The notes beneath the pieces are model-generated. The model ran no database searches. It was not told the DNA's origin and saw only the letters and a list, made by a program, of their open reading frames with translations. 64,000 bases of DNA from a virus: positions 62,001 through 126,000 of IMG/VR virus record IMGVR_UViG_3300032223_002232; one strand, written 5' to 3'. Position 1 is the stretch's first letter. Each line of letters begins with the position of its first letter. Positions 8,401-16,770 of the stretch are shown here, in pieces. Made by a program: the position numbers and the translations under genes.

Positions 8401-9294
8401 TTACTTTCTCTTTAATTCATTCAGATATCCGCTGACAGAATCATTTGATTCGTCAGATGCGCTTGTGGATTCAACAACAACTTCTCTTGTAGGAATCTTT
8501 GCACCAAAGCTTTGGGCTTTGGATGTAGCTTCACTAACAAGTTCGGTTGCAGTTTCTTCCTCACTGCGCTCAAACATCTCAACAACGTAGTTAAAATTCT
8601 CTTGAATATAAGAACTGTCTTTGTCGTTCAATAATTTAAAGATAAAATCTTTTTTAACAGAAGGCATACCAACTGTCTTCTCTTCTAAAACTGATTTAGC
8701 TTCAATGGACTTAATTTTTCCTAAAAGAGTTTCATTCTCTTTATAGGATTCATTAAGCTTTTCATTGAGTTCATCAATTTTTTCTTTGCCTTCTGAAATT
8801 GTACCCTTGATTGAATCATTTACATGATCAGGGTCGATACCAACTAAGCCACGGATCTTATCAAGTTGCTTACGAGCATATGTATTAGATACTGCTTCAT
8901 TTAATTGGTCTTGTGGAATTAATTTTTCTAAAGTGATATCAAGGAAGTTACTAACTTGATCAATCATTTTATTTGAAAAGTCATCTGCCTTTTCGTTAAG
9001 AGCATTACGGAAATAAGCAGTAAGTTTTTCTAATTTTTCTGTGTGGTCTAAATTGATAGCCTCAACAACTTTTTCAAGTTTGCCTGTATGATCTGTATCA
9101 ATTGCCTCTAAAAGCTTTTGAAGTTTTTCTGCATGGTCTTCATCAATTTTTGATGTTGCATTTTCAACTTCAAGTTTGATTCTTGAATCGACTTTTTCGT
9201 TAACAGCAACTTCAAATGCTTCTGCAATTGCTGATGCTGTTTCTTCTGAAAGAATATCTTTGTCGATTTTTTCTAAGAGTGCTTTTATATTCAT
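8401..9294 (-). CDS. 22: Prohead scaffold (core) protein, T4 gp22-like
   Basis: The 297-residue product is acidic and almost fully helical, without Trp. Residues about 50-100 hold three tandem copies of a unit of the form iDxDHxxKLEKLxEAI, a likely coiled coil. More heptad-like segments follow (EKIDELNEKLNESYKENETLLGK split over about 165-195). It lies between the protease gp21 and the capsid gp23, as gp22 does in T4. The core forms inside the prohead and is degraded by gp21. The identity rests on position and composition because scaffolds diverge fast. Confidence 0.75.
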   Translation of the reverse strand: MNIKALLEKIDKDILSEETASAIAEAFEVAVNEKVDSRIKLEVENATSKIDEDHAEKLQKLLEAIDTDHTGKLEKVVEAINLDHTEKLEKLTAYFRNALNEKADDFSNKMIDQVSNFLDITLEKLIPQDQLNEAVSNTYARKQLDKIRGLVGIDPDHVNDSIKGTISEGKEKIDELNEKLNESYKENETLLGKIKSIEAKSVLEEKTVGMPSVKKDFIFKLLNDKDSSYIQENFNYVVEMFERSEEETATELVSEATSKAQSFGAKIPTREVVVESTSASDESNDSVSGYLNELKRK

Positions 9295-9321
9295 AAAATG
9301 TTGTATAATAACTTATCCTTT

Positions 9322-9600
9322 TTATTTCCCTTTTTTAGAAGTTTTTTTTGAACCCTTCTTTTTTGCAATCATTTCCATGAAACGCTTTTTGTTTTCTTCT
9401 TTGGAAAGCTTGCCTTTCTTTTCATCCTTTTTAGCAAAAGGATTTTTCTTTTCGGATTCTTCTTCAACTTTTTTTGCGGTCTTTGCTACACGAGCTTTAA
9501 CTTTCTCCTCAACGACCTTTTTTAAATCATCATTTGCTTGAGCATAATTCTGCTCAACAAGACTTGTTATAAATTTTGATATTAGTTTACGAATTTCCAT
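9322..9600 (-). CDS. Small basic prohead-core-like protein
   Basis: The 92-residue product has a helix (MEIRKLISKFITSLVEQNYAQ) followed by a very Lys-rich tail rich in KKEK, FAKKDEKKGK and KKTSKKGK. It sits between the protease and scaffold genes, in the place where T4-like phages keep small core proteins such as gp67 and gp68. A role in core assembly or DNA condensation in the head is inference. A box GATAAGTA (minus strand, 9606-9613) ends 5 bases before the start. Confidence 0.6.
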   Translation of the reverse strand: MEIRKLISKFITSLVEQNYAQANDDLKKVVEEKVKARVAKTAKKVEEESEKKNPFAKKDEKKGKLSKEENKKRFMEMIAKKKGSKKTSKKGK

Positions 9601-9618
9601 AATAGTACTTATCCTTAA

Positions 9619-10287
9619 TTATGCATTTTTCAATAAATTGATAAATCCAATAATACATTCTTTAAGATATTGGTCTTTATTATTTCTTGGAAGTTTGGAA
9701 ATTTGATTTTCAAGCTTTTCGTAAAATGGTTCGAATTTTCCATCATCAGCAAGAACCCATTGTTTGGATTCAAGGATACCATTAACAAATGCTGTTGGTA
9801 CTGATGGGTCTGCAACAACGTCAATTGCGACAAGACGGAAGTCAGTTACTTTGTTGTAACCTTTTTCATTTTCAACTCTTCCGAGTGCACGAGAAGAAAC
9901 TCCGAGCTTAACGCCATCAAGCATTAATGAACGAACAACTTGTCCCATTGGTGTTGAAAGTACTTTTGATTTGCCCATGAAAATATCACCATCTTGTTTT
10001 AATTCGGTAACAATGTGACATGCTCTTTCTAAATTAACATCTGGTGATGTTGGGTGATTGAGTTCACCTGTTGCTCTTTTATTAACAATCATTTCTGATG
10101 AATAACGATTAACTTCTTCAATCATTTGATCTAATGGATAAACTCTGTTATTTCTATTTGGTTTATTCGCCATTAAAAATGGTCCGTAAAAACTCATATT
10201 AGATGGGGCGTTTCTGTTTTTCTCTTCAACCAAATAGCTCAATTCATAACTTGGTGTTTCTACTAATAGATTATAGGCATTACTCAT
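9619..10287 (-). CDS. 21: Prohead maturation protease, T4 gp21-like
   Basis: The 222-residue protein has the phage prohead protease signature: FYGPFLMANKPNRNNRVYP, GELNHPTSPDVNLERACHIV with the probable catalytic His at 78, and GVKLGVSSRALG with the probable nucleophile Ser at 131 or 132. It cleaves scaffold and the capsid N-terminus during maturation. Order relative to scaffold and capsid matches T4. The start ATG at 10287 is supported by a TATAAGTA box 10 bases upstream. Confidence 0.92.
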   Translation of the reverse strand: MSNAYNLLVETPSYELSYLVEEKNRNAPSNMSFYGPFLMANKPNRNNRVYPLDQMIEEVNRYSSEMIVNKRATGELNHPTSPDVNLERACHIVTELKQDGDIFMGKSKVLSTPMGQVVRSLMLDGVKLGVSSRALGRVENEKGYNKVTDFRLVAIDVVADPSVPTAFVNGILESKQWVLADDGKFEPFYEKLENQISKLPRNNKDQYLKECIIGFINLLKNA

Positions 10288-10297
10288 ATGTTATTAT

Positions 10298-10305
10298 TAC
10301 TTATA
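10298..10305 (-). promoter_or_regulatory. Late-type promoter box TATAAGTA for gp21
   Basis: TATAAGTA on the minus strand ends 10 bases before the gp21 start, followed by ATAATAAC. It resembles the T4 late consensus in both the box and the following A/T bases. Confidence 0.5.
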
Positions 10306-10315
10306 CCATACTTAT

Positions 10316-10774
10316 TCAATTTAAATGGTTTTCATTTAAAATAATAAATGTGTATCCTTTTTTTGAGCACCAAGCTCTAGCTGCTTCCCATTTTGCTTGG
10401 TTTACAGCCCATTGATATTTTTCATATATTAGCGTTTTTTGTTTTTTTCTTGGTGATTCAACTGGTGGTCTTGTTTGTCTCTCAGGTTTAACTTCAATTA
10501 ATAATTTTTTAATTGTACCATCCTTTGATTGAAGTTTTGCAACTAGATCTACAAAGTATCTATGTATTTTTCCATCAGCTGGTGACTCGTATGGTACAAC
10601 AACTGATTCTGAACTCCAACTTAATACATTAGGATTGTTATCTAAATAACGAAAAGCCTTAAGTTCCATCATCGATCTATATACTGGTGTTGAACCAATA
10701 TATTTTTTAGGATTTTTAGGTTTATAAATACCTTGAGTAAAATTTCTATTTTTCTTTCCTAAATTTTTATTCAT
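10316..10774 (-). CDS. 4: Head completion nuclease, T4 gp4-like
   Basis: The 152-residue protein matches T4-type gp4 (also called gp50/65). It shows a PD-(D/E)xK nuclease layout: Glu37 in MMELKAF, Asp76 in YFVDLV, and Glu94-Val-Lys96 in LLIEVKPE. The N-terminus is basic (KNLGKKNRNF). gp4 acts at the portal after packaging, before tail joining. The gene overlaps the stop of the gp13-like gene by one base, so the two are translated together. Confidence 0.85.
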   Translation of the reverse strand: MNKNLGKKNRNFTQGIYKPKNPKKYIGSTPVYRSMMELKAFRYLDNNPNVLSWSSESVVVPYESPADGKIHRYFVDLVAKLQSKDGTIKKLLIEVKPERQTRPPVESPRKKQKTLIYEKYQWAVNQAKWEAARAWCSKKGYTFIILNENHLN

Positions 10775-11649
10775 TAGCCAAGGAAAAAGTTTGTTGGTGA
10801 ACGATCAATAAGATCAGTTGTAATTTCTTTTTCCAATTCATCCTTTTCTTTCTCACCCTGTCTTAATACATCAGCACCATTTACTGTTTGACCACCAAAT
10901 AAACTAGTACCTTGAAATTTATTTCTAATATGACCTACTGCTATTTTTGTTAATGCAAGAGTATAACGATAAACCCATAATTGTGTTACTAAAAATCTAA
11001 TAGGTTTTTGCATTTTACATCCAACAAGACCAAAATATATATTATTCTGTGGTGGTTCTGGAATAATCTTTAATATTTGTGTATCGGGATTAAATCTCAT
11101 ATATGGCATTTGACCAAGAATTTTTTCTCTGGTTTTTAACCAATCTTTCATCACATGGAATGTTATTAAATCAAATCCAACATTACCAAGTAAGTGACCA
11201 AAGTATGCTTGTTGTGCAATTGTATTTTCAATTGTAAAAAGAGTGTTAACACCTGAATTATTACCTTGTTCAAATGAGAATACATCAATAACTTTTCTAT
11301 AATCACCCAAATCAACATCATAACCACCACTTAATGCTGATAAACTTGTACTATCTGCATTAACGGAATTATACATATCTGGTGTGACATTTATTAATCT
11401 ACCAATTGGTAAACCTACATTTTTAATATAAAGATCCGATCTAAAAATTAGATATTCTTCTTCTTCACCTGCAAATTTTGTAAAATATTCAATAGCAATA
11501 TCAATGAACTCATATATTTGTTCACTACTAATTTCAATTTCAATTAGTGGTGCGCCTAATGTTCTTTTTACTCTTTGTGCAAGAGCATCATAGGTGCTTA
11601 CCTTTGAATTGAAAGTTGTGCTACCGTGATATGTGGGGACTATACTCAT
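10774..11649 (-). CDS. 13: Neck protein, T4 gp13-like
   Basis: The 291-residue protein has the gp13 pattern: an N-terminal helix IYEFIDIAIEYFTKFAGEEEEYL, a middle DLGDYRKVIDVFSFEQG, then ITFHVMKDWLKTREKILGQM and a C-terminal helix with RQGEKEKDELEKEI. gp13 and gp14 form the neck that closes the filled head and receives the tail. No gp14 is seen next to it in this window; the next gene upstream is a large LamG protein. A box TAAATATTA lies 5 bases before the ATG. Confidence 0.8.
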   Translation of the reverse strand: MSIVPTYHGSTTFNSKVSTYDALAQRVKRTLGAPLIEIEISSEQIYEFIDIAIEYFTKFAGEEEEYLIFRSDLYIKNVGLPIGRLINVTPDMYNSVNADSTSLSALSGGYDVDLGDYRKVIDVFSFEQGNNSGVNTLFTIENTIAQQAYFGHLLGNVGFDLITFHVMKDWLKTREKILGQMPYMRFNPDTQILKIIPEPPQNNIYFGLVGCKMQKPIRFLVTQLWVYRYTLALTKIAVGHIRNKFQGTSLFGGQTVNGADVLRQGEKEKDELEKEITTDLIDRSPTNFFLG

Positions 11650-11654
11650 TATAT

Positions 11655-11663
11655 TAATATTTA
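11655..11663 (-). promoter_or_regulatory. Late-type promoter box TAAATATTA for gp13
   Basis: TAAATATTA on the minus strand ends 5 bases before the gp13 start codon. An identical nonamer lies 6 bases before the LamG gene start (14584-14592). Confidence 0.5.
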
Positions 11664-11664
11664 G

Positions 11665-14577
11665 TTAAATTCCGTATTTGTTTCTGATATATCTATTAAC
11701 TTTATTCATATCAGTATCAGATAATGATGTATTATAGATAATAACCTCTGCTATATCCGCATCTGCAAAGTATTCTGGAATTAATCCAGAATTAAAAATC
11801 CAACTTCCTAAAATTATTGGAGAATCTACTGGATTTGTATTTGTAGCTTTTGATGCGATTTTTGAACCATTTGAATAAAAATCTGATATTAATGATGTTT
11901 TATTAGTATTAAATGCTACCGATACTGGTTTATTTAAAATTGGTGTTCCTATTATTGTACCGCCATTTGCTGAAGTAAAAATTCCATAATTAGAATCATC
12001 AGATCCAATATTCATTTCACCACCAGAACCAAATTCACTACCTAATGTGAATACGCAATCAATATCATATGTTCTATGTAAATCTCTCCATTTAAATACA
12101 ACAAACCATGTAAAGCTACTACTTCCTAAAGTTTGTTCTCCTCTTAATGCGCTACCACTAAATTGATCAATTGCCGTAAATCTAACTGCTGGTTTATTGT
12201 TTATGCTGTAATCGCTTAATGTTGGAGCGTACACAGTACCGTAACCAGCTGCTTGTATGGTCAAATCAATACCACTTCCTGATTTATCAAGCCATGTGTA
12301 AACTTCTTCACCATTTGATGCTGGTGATGTTGAAACATTTAATACTGTTGCGGTATCACTTGAATCATACCATGCATATAAACCGCTAATTTGATCGGGT
12401 GTAAATGGTGCAACATAGTTTGATAATATTTTAGGTTTATTTGTTAGTGGTGTAAATGGATATTGTAGTCTATGATCATGTAATGTTCGAATTTCATCAA
12501 TACTTAAAGTTCTGTTCCATAAACCAACTGCATCAAATTGATTTGTTCCACCATATTCCGCTCCACCAGACATTGCAGAACCATTTATCGCAAATCCTAT
12601 ATAGTTATTATATTGAATTGGTGTGTATAAAGTTGTGTATGATACAAAATTATCAAATTTTCCATTAATATATAATGATAATGTTTTTGCAACACAATCA
12701 TGTACAATTGCAATATGAACCCATTTGTTAGTTTTTAATTTATGAGTTGAATAAAAACTTTTATCATCAATTCCACTGTAAGCTAAACTAAGCCAAATTT
12801 TATCTTGTTGTTGTTGTACATATAATCCCATTGCACTGAAATTACCACCATAAATGGTAGTAATATCTGTTGTATTATTTGGATGATACCAGAAAGAATG
12901 AGAATAGCTTTGTGGTGAGGCATATATGTCCCATAAATCAGTATTATAATACAATGATCCACCAGCACTGAAATCAGCACTACCATTAATCTCTCCAGTT
13001 CCCTGTGTATATGATCCAGAAAGATTTATACCGTTACCAGATGAGTCATTTGCATCACCATCAAAATTATAAAATGCAACAAGACCAGATATTGGTGGTG
13101 TGTATGTATATAGTTCTTGTGGTAGTGGATATTGTCTGCCATCCCCTGAGTTATAAAGTTTAGATATTTCTAAATCAGATAATATCCTATCCCATATTCC
13201 AATATCATCAACCTTTAAAGTATTTCCACCACTATGCCATCCGTTAGGTGAGAAAATATCATCACCAATTACTATTCTATCAAATGTTTTACCTGCCCAC
13301 TGTGAAATTGGGTGAGGATTAATACCAGTTAATTGATCAACTGCATAGTTTCCAGAATATTTAATTCCATTAACATATAAATTAACATTTGCTTGTTCGT
13401 CGCATGTGAGTGTAACATGTACCCATTGATCAATAAGTGGATTAGATGAATTATATTCAGATATTATGCCACCGTTACATCTACATGAAACAGTTCCTAA
13501 ATATGTTCCATAATAACTATTCCATATACCTATTGCAATTTGATAGTCCTCTATATTTTGACCTGCATGTTGACTGTTTTGTAATACAAATATAGGAGAC
13601 CAATAAGGAAAATTATCAGGCCAATAATTTAAATTAAACCATCCACTAATTGTTACTGGTAATTTGGTATTAACCGTTCCTCGTAATGAACCATCAACAT
13701 CGAATAATGCACCACCACCAATTTTACCATCACCAAGGGATATACCATTATTATTAGTGAGTTTATTTCCATTATTTGAAGCAGCAAGATTTAAACCACC
13801 AGATCCATTGTCATCTAAATTCCAAAATGAATTTAATTTATAATGTAAATTAAGACTATAATTTTGTGCATTTAAATTAATTTTTGAATTATTAGATACA
13901 CTTGGATCTTGTGTACCAATACCATTATTATATAAAGCATTTATTTGTTGTTGATTTAAGGCATAATTCCAAATACCAACTGCATCCATTTCCATTGCAT
14001 GTCCTTCTCCATTACTATAACCTAAAACTAAAGGCTGAGAAGATGCAAACGGTATAAACCCAACCGAATTTTTATATACTAAATTACCATCAATATAAAG
14101 TAATGCATCAGTTCCATCATAAACTAAAACTAAATGATGCCATTGTCCATCACCAATCATTAAGCCTGTTTCCATTCTATTAAAACCGCTACCATTTGGT
14201 TGTGGACTAAACAATAAATTTAATTCACCATAATCATGATCATCATATAACCCCCAAGAAAATGATCCAGATGTTTGAATTCTACTGGTGTCACCCCATT
14301 GTCCAATAAGGCCCGGCGCATGGTCTCCATAATTATATGTATATTTGACCCAGAAACTTGCTGAAAAAGGTCTTGATGCTATTGCTGGAAAATTATCATA
14401 AGTTAACATGTTACTTCCATTAAAAACTGCATCATTATTTAAAACTCCACTTGAATTAGTTACACCACCAACATCTGTTAAATCATAACCATTACCACTT
14501 GAATCACTCCAAGAAGAATCATCCAATGTCCAGAATGCAATCGGTGGTGCAAATTGTGATTTATATATAATACTCAT
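11665..14577 (-). CDS. Large adhesin with four LamG/concanavalin-like domains
   Basis: The 970-residue protein is built of four jelly-roll lectin-like domains of about 220-240 residues each (roughly 1-225, 245-490, 500-715, 735-970). The first three share landmarks: an opening AFWTLDD or FYNFDGD with DSSGNG, a core SFWV or GWFNL, then WHHLVLVYDG, LYIDGN and a closing DAVGIWNYAL followed by LYNxG. The last domain differs (WYDSSDTATV, WLDKSGSGIDL, ADIAEVIIYN). Domains of this fold bind glycans. The position between neck and fibre genes suggests a head decoration or fibre protein that holds cell-surface sugars. No signal peptide is present, as expected for a virion protein. Confidence 0.85.
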   Translation of the reverse strand: MSIIYKSQFAPPIAFWTLDDSSWSDSSGNGYDLTDVGGVTNSSGVLNNDAVFNGSNMLTYDNFPAIASRPFSASFWVKYTYNYGDHAPGLIGQWGDTSRIQTSGSFSWGLYDDHDYGELNLLFSPQPNGSGFNRMETGLMIGDGQWHHLVLVYDGTDALLYIDGNLVYKNSVGFIPFASSQPLVLGYSNGEGHAMEMDAVGIWNYALNQQQINALYNNGIGTQDPSVSNNSKINLNAQNYSLNLHYKLNSFWNLDDNGSGGLNLAASNNGNKLTNNNGISLGDGKIGGGALFDVDGSLRGTVNTKLPVTISGWFNLNYWPDNFPYWSPIFVLQNSQHAGQNIEDYQIAIGIWNSYYGTYLGTVSCRCNGGIISEYNSSNPLIDQWVHVTLTCDEQANVNLYVNGIKYSGNYAVDQLTGINPHPISQWAGKTFDRIVIGDDIFSPNGWHSGGNTLKVDDIGIWDRILSDLEISKLYNSGDGRQYPLPQELYTYTPPISGLVAFYNFDGDANDSSGNGINLSGSYTQGTGEINGSADFSAGGSLYYNTDLWDIYASPQSYSHSFWYHPNNTTDITTIYGGNFSAMGLYVQQQQDKIWLSLAYSGIDDKSFYSTHKLKTNKWVHIAIVHDCVAKTLSLYINGKFDNFVSYTTLYTPIQYNNYIGFAINGSAMSGGAEYGGTNQFDAVGLWNRTLSIDEIRTLHDHRLQYPFTPLTNKPKILSNYVAPFTPDQISGLYAWYDSSDTATVLNVSTSPASNGEEVYTWLDKSGSGIDLTIQAAGYGTVYAPTLSDYSINNKPAVRFTAIDQFSGSALRGEQTLGSSSFTWFVVFKWRDLHRTYDIDCVFTLGSEFGSGGEMNIGSDDSNYGIFTSANGGTIIGTPILNKPVSVAFNTNKTSLISDFYSNGSKIASKATNTNPVDSPIILGSWIFNSGLIPEYFADADIAEVIIYNTSLSDTDMNKVNRYIRNKYGI

Positions 14578-14583
14578 TACTTT

Positions 14584-14592
14584 TAATATTTA
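14584..14592 (-). promoter_or_regulatory. Late-type promoter box TAAATATTA for the LamG protein
   Basis: The minus strand nonamer TAAATATTA ends 6 bases before the ATG at 14577. It is one half of a 60-base divergent promoter region; the plus-strand early-type promoter is at 14603-14630. Confidence 0.5.
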
Positions 14593-14602
14593 GTAGCTTA
14601 AT

Positions 14603-14630
14603 TTGATTTATCTGCTATAACTTATAAATT
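14603..14630 (+). promoter_or_regulatory. Early-type promoter TTGATT-N16-TAAATT
   Basis: TTGATT (14603-14608), 16 bases, TAAATT (14625-14630), then 9 bases to the ATG at 14640. Same architecture as the other early-type promoters in the window. Confidence 0.5.
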
Positions 14631-14639
14631 ATACAATAT

Positions 14640-15569
14640 ATGGACAAATATGTAATTTTTCACATTGATGGTGGTTGTGGCAAGAACATTGTTGCTACAA
14701 GTGTCGTCAAATCAATCAAATCGGCTTATCCAGAACATAAATTAATAGTAGTAACTGCTTATCCAGAAGTTTTTGTTCATAATCCCAATATTTTTAGGGT
14801 TTATAAGTTTGGAAATATACCATATTTCTATGATGACTACATTAATGGTAAGGATTCAATCATTTTAAGGTCTGAGCCTTATCATTCTGGTGATTTACTA
14901 TATCGCAAGAAGTCATTAACCGAAATTTGGTGTGATGTTTTTAACATTCCATGTGTTGATACTAAGCCAAATATATATTTGACTGAAAGGGAGCTTATTT
15001 TCGCTCAAAATAAGTTACAAAAAGAAGGTCCAATACTTCTAATTCAATCATCTGGTGGTGCTTTTAACCAAGAACATCCATATTCATGGTCAAGAGACCT
15101 TCCACCAGCTTTTGCACAAGAAATTGTTAATAGTGTTAAAGATAAATTTAGTAAAATTCTTCATATTAGAACTGAAAAACAACCAAAGCTTGAAAATACA
15201 ACATCTATAACTGATAATTTTAGAAATCTTTTCTGTTATGTTGCTTTATCAGATAAAATTCTTGGAATTGATTCATTCGCTCAACACACAGCAGCAGCTT
15301 TTAATAAAAAGGCTACGGTTGGTTGGATTTCGAATTCACCTATTGTTTTTGGTCATGAAATTCATGATAATATTTTAGCAAGTGGTGCAGAATCATTTAG
15401 GCATCGTATTGATTCATATCTTGAGGAAGATGATTGGACAGGTGGAAGATTCCATGAATGTCCTTATGATAATATTTCTAACCTTTTTGATAAAAATCAA
15501 TTCATCAAATCTATTTTAGGTTCTAAAACCGAACTTCTTTTTCAACCCAATCCAGAAATAGTATTATGA
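14640..15569 (+). CDS. Glycosyltransferase, GT9-like (heptosyltransferase fold)
   Basis: The 309-residue protein has the two-lobe GT-B outline of ADP-heptose:LPS heptosyltransferase relatives: an N-terminal strand and loop FHIDGGCGKNIVATSVVKSI (the GD.hh-like phosphate loop), a middle ILLIQSSGGA, and a C-terminal SDKILGIDSFAQHTAAAFNKKATVGW typical of the donor-binding lobe. It is the first gene of a two-gene plus-strand cassette placed inside the minus-strand late block, and overlaps the sulfotransferase gene by four bases (ATGA). Target could be host surface sugars or a virion glycan. Substrate is unknown. Confidence 0.75.
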   Translation: MDKYVIFHIDGGCGKNIVATSVVKSIKSAYPEHKLIVVTAYPEVFVHNPNIFRVYKFGNIPYFYDDYINGKDSIILRSEPYHSGDLLYRKKSLTEIWCDVFNIPCVDTKPNIYLTERELIFAQNKLQKEGPILLIQSSGGAFNQEHPYSWSRDLPPAFAQEIVNSVKDKFSKILHIRTEKQPKLENTTSITDNFRNLFCYVALSDKILGIDSFAQHTAAAFNKKATVGWISNSPIVFGHEIHDNILASGAESFRHRIDSYLEEDDWTGGRFHECPYDNISNLFDKNQFIKSILGSKTELLFQPNPEIVL

Positions 15570-16384
15570 TATTTTTCAATTCATCAATGCCTCGTAGTAT
15601 GAGTACGTTACTTCAATGTATTTTGAATCAAAATCCAAATGTTGCTGCAACACCTACTGATCCAGTTCTTGAATATCTTTATGGTGCAAGAATGAATTAT
15701 ACTAATACTCCAGAAGTAAAGGCTATTGACCCTGAATTAGCCCTTAAAACATGGAGAGGTTTTTGTTGGGGTGGATTAGAAGGTTATGCTAAATCATATT
15801 CGGATAAAGCTAATATTTGTATAAAAACAAGAGGTGGTACGATTCATTATAAATGGTTTGAAGCATTTATGCCCTATAAACCAAAAATGATTTGTATGGT
15901 TAGAAATCTTAAAAGTATAATTTCTTCAATGGAAAAAATTTATAGAAAAAGTCAGGAAAGTCATCAATCAATTCAAGATCACTCTAAAATGAGTGGAACG
16001 TCAACACCAAAAAGAGTTGATATCTGGATGGCTTCTCCTCCTGTTGGAATGGCACTTGAGAGGCTTCAACAGACAATGCTTGAAGGGATTAATAAAGAAG
16101 TTCTTTATATTCGTGCAGAAGATTTAACATCTTATCCTCAAAAGGAAATGGATAAAATTTATTCATATCTTGGACTTGAATCATTTAAACATGATTTCGA
16201 TAATGTAGAACAATCCATAAAAGAAGATGATTCTGTATATGGTCTAACACCTGATTTACACACAATTAAAAATAAAGTTCAACCCTTAACTCCTGATTAT
16301 AATGAGATTTTAGGTAAACAGGTTTGCGATTGGATTGATAATCAATACTCTTGGTATCAAAAGGGATTTGGTTATATCAAGTAG
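15566..16384 (+). CDS. Sulfotransferase-like protein
   Basis: The 272-residue protein starts with FFNSSMPRSMSTLLQCIL, which fits the 5'-phosphosulfate-binding loop (PRSGSTLL type) of PAPS-dependent sulfotransferases. Further matches are MICMVRNLKSIISSMEKIYR (the 3'-phosphate site, RxxxxxxxS) and VLYIRAEDLTSYPQKEMDKIYSYLGLE near residue 190, the usual late motif. It probably transfers sulfate to a sugar or peptide made together with the preceding glycosyltransferase. The gene overlaps its neighbour by four bases. Its tail overlaps the next minus-strand gene by eight bases. Confidence 0.75.
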   Translation: MIFFNSSMPRSMSTLLQCILNQNPNVAATPTDPVLEYLYGARMNYTNTPEVKAIDPELALKTWRGFCWGGLEGYAKSYSDKANICIKTRGGTIHYKWFEAFMPYKPKMICMVRNLKSIISSMEKIYRKSQESHQSIQDHSKMSGTSTPKRVDIWMASPPVGMALERLQQTMLEGINKEVLYIRAEDLTSYPQKEMDKIYSYLGLESFKHDFDNVEQSIKEDDSVYGLTPDLHTIKNKVQPLTPDYNEILGKQVCDWIDNQYSWYQKGFGYIK

Positions 16385-16754
16385 TTGGTGGTGTTGGAAT
16401 AATAAATTCAACCCAAGTTTTTGTTGTTTCATCCCAAGTATAATACTTGCCATCTGTTGGATATTCTACAGGTGCTACCCAAAGATATGTTGATTTATCT
16501 AAAGACCAAGAAGGAAATGGCTGTGGTGCATAAAAACCAGTACCATCCCAATTATATCCAATACCTGCATAATTATAATTTAATGATACACCACCATCTG
16601 GTTCATTTGTATTTGGATCATAATGAACACCACCCTTTGTATTATATGATGTTTGAACCCAATCTGAACTATCTGGAAGTGTATTAATAAAATATTGTTC
16701 AGCAACAATTACTTGTTGAACTACATTATTTTTAACTTGTGCAAAATGACTCAT
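16377..16754 (-). CDS. Conserved phage virion-type protein (MSHFAQV family)
   Basis: From the ATG at 16754 the product has 125 residues beginning MSHFAQVKNNVVQQVIVAEQ, with WVQTSYNTKGGVHYDP, YAGIGYNWDGTGFYAPQPFP and a closing YYTWDETTKTWVEF. I recall this pattern from many T4-like and other aquatic phages, next to fibre genes, with no assigned function. Upstream in-frame codons (to 16826) are low-complexity and lie inside the promoter box TAAATATAA, so the later start is preferred. It likely is a small attachment or tip protein. Confidence 0.7.
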   Translation of the reverse strand: MSHFAQVKNNVVQQVIVAEQYFINTLPDSSDWVQTSYNTKGGVHYDPNTNEPDGGVSLNYNYAGIGYNWDGTGFYAPQPFPSWSLDKSTYLWVAPVEYPTDGKYYTWDETTKTWVEFIIPTPPTT

Positions 16755-16770
16755 ATTTTTATATTTACCC

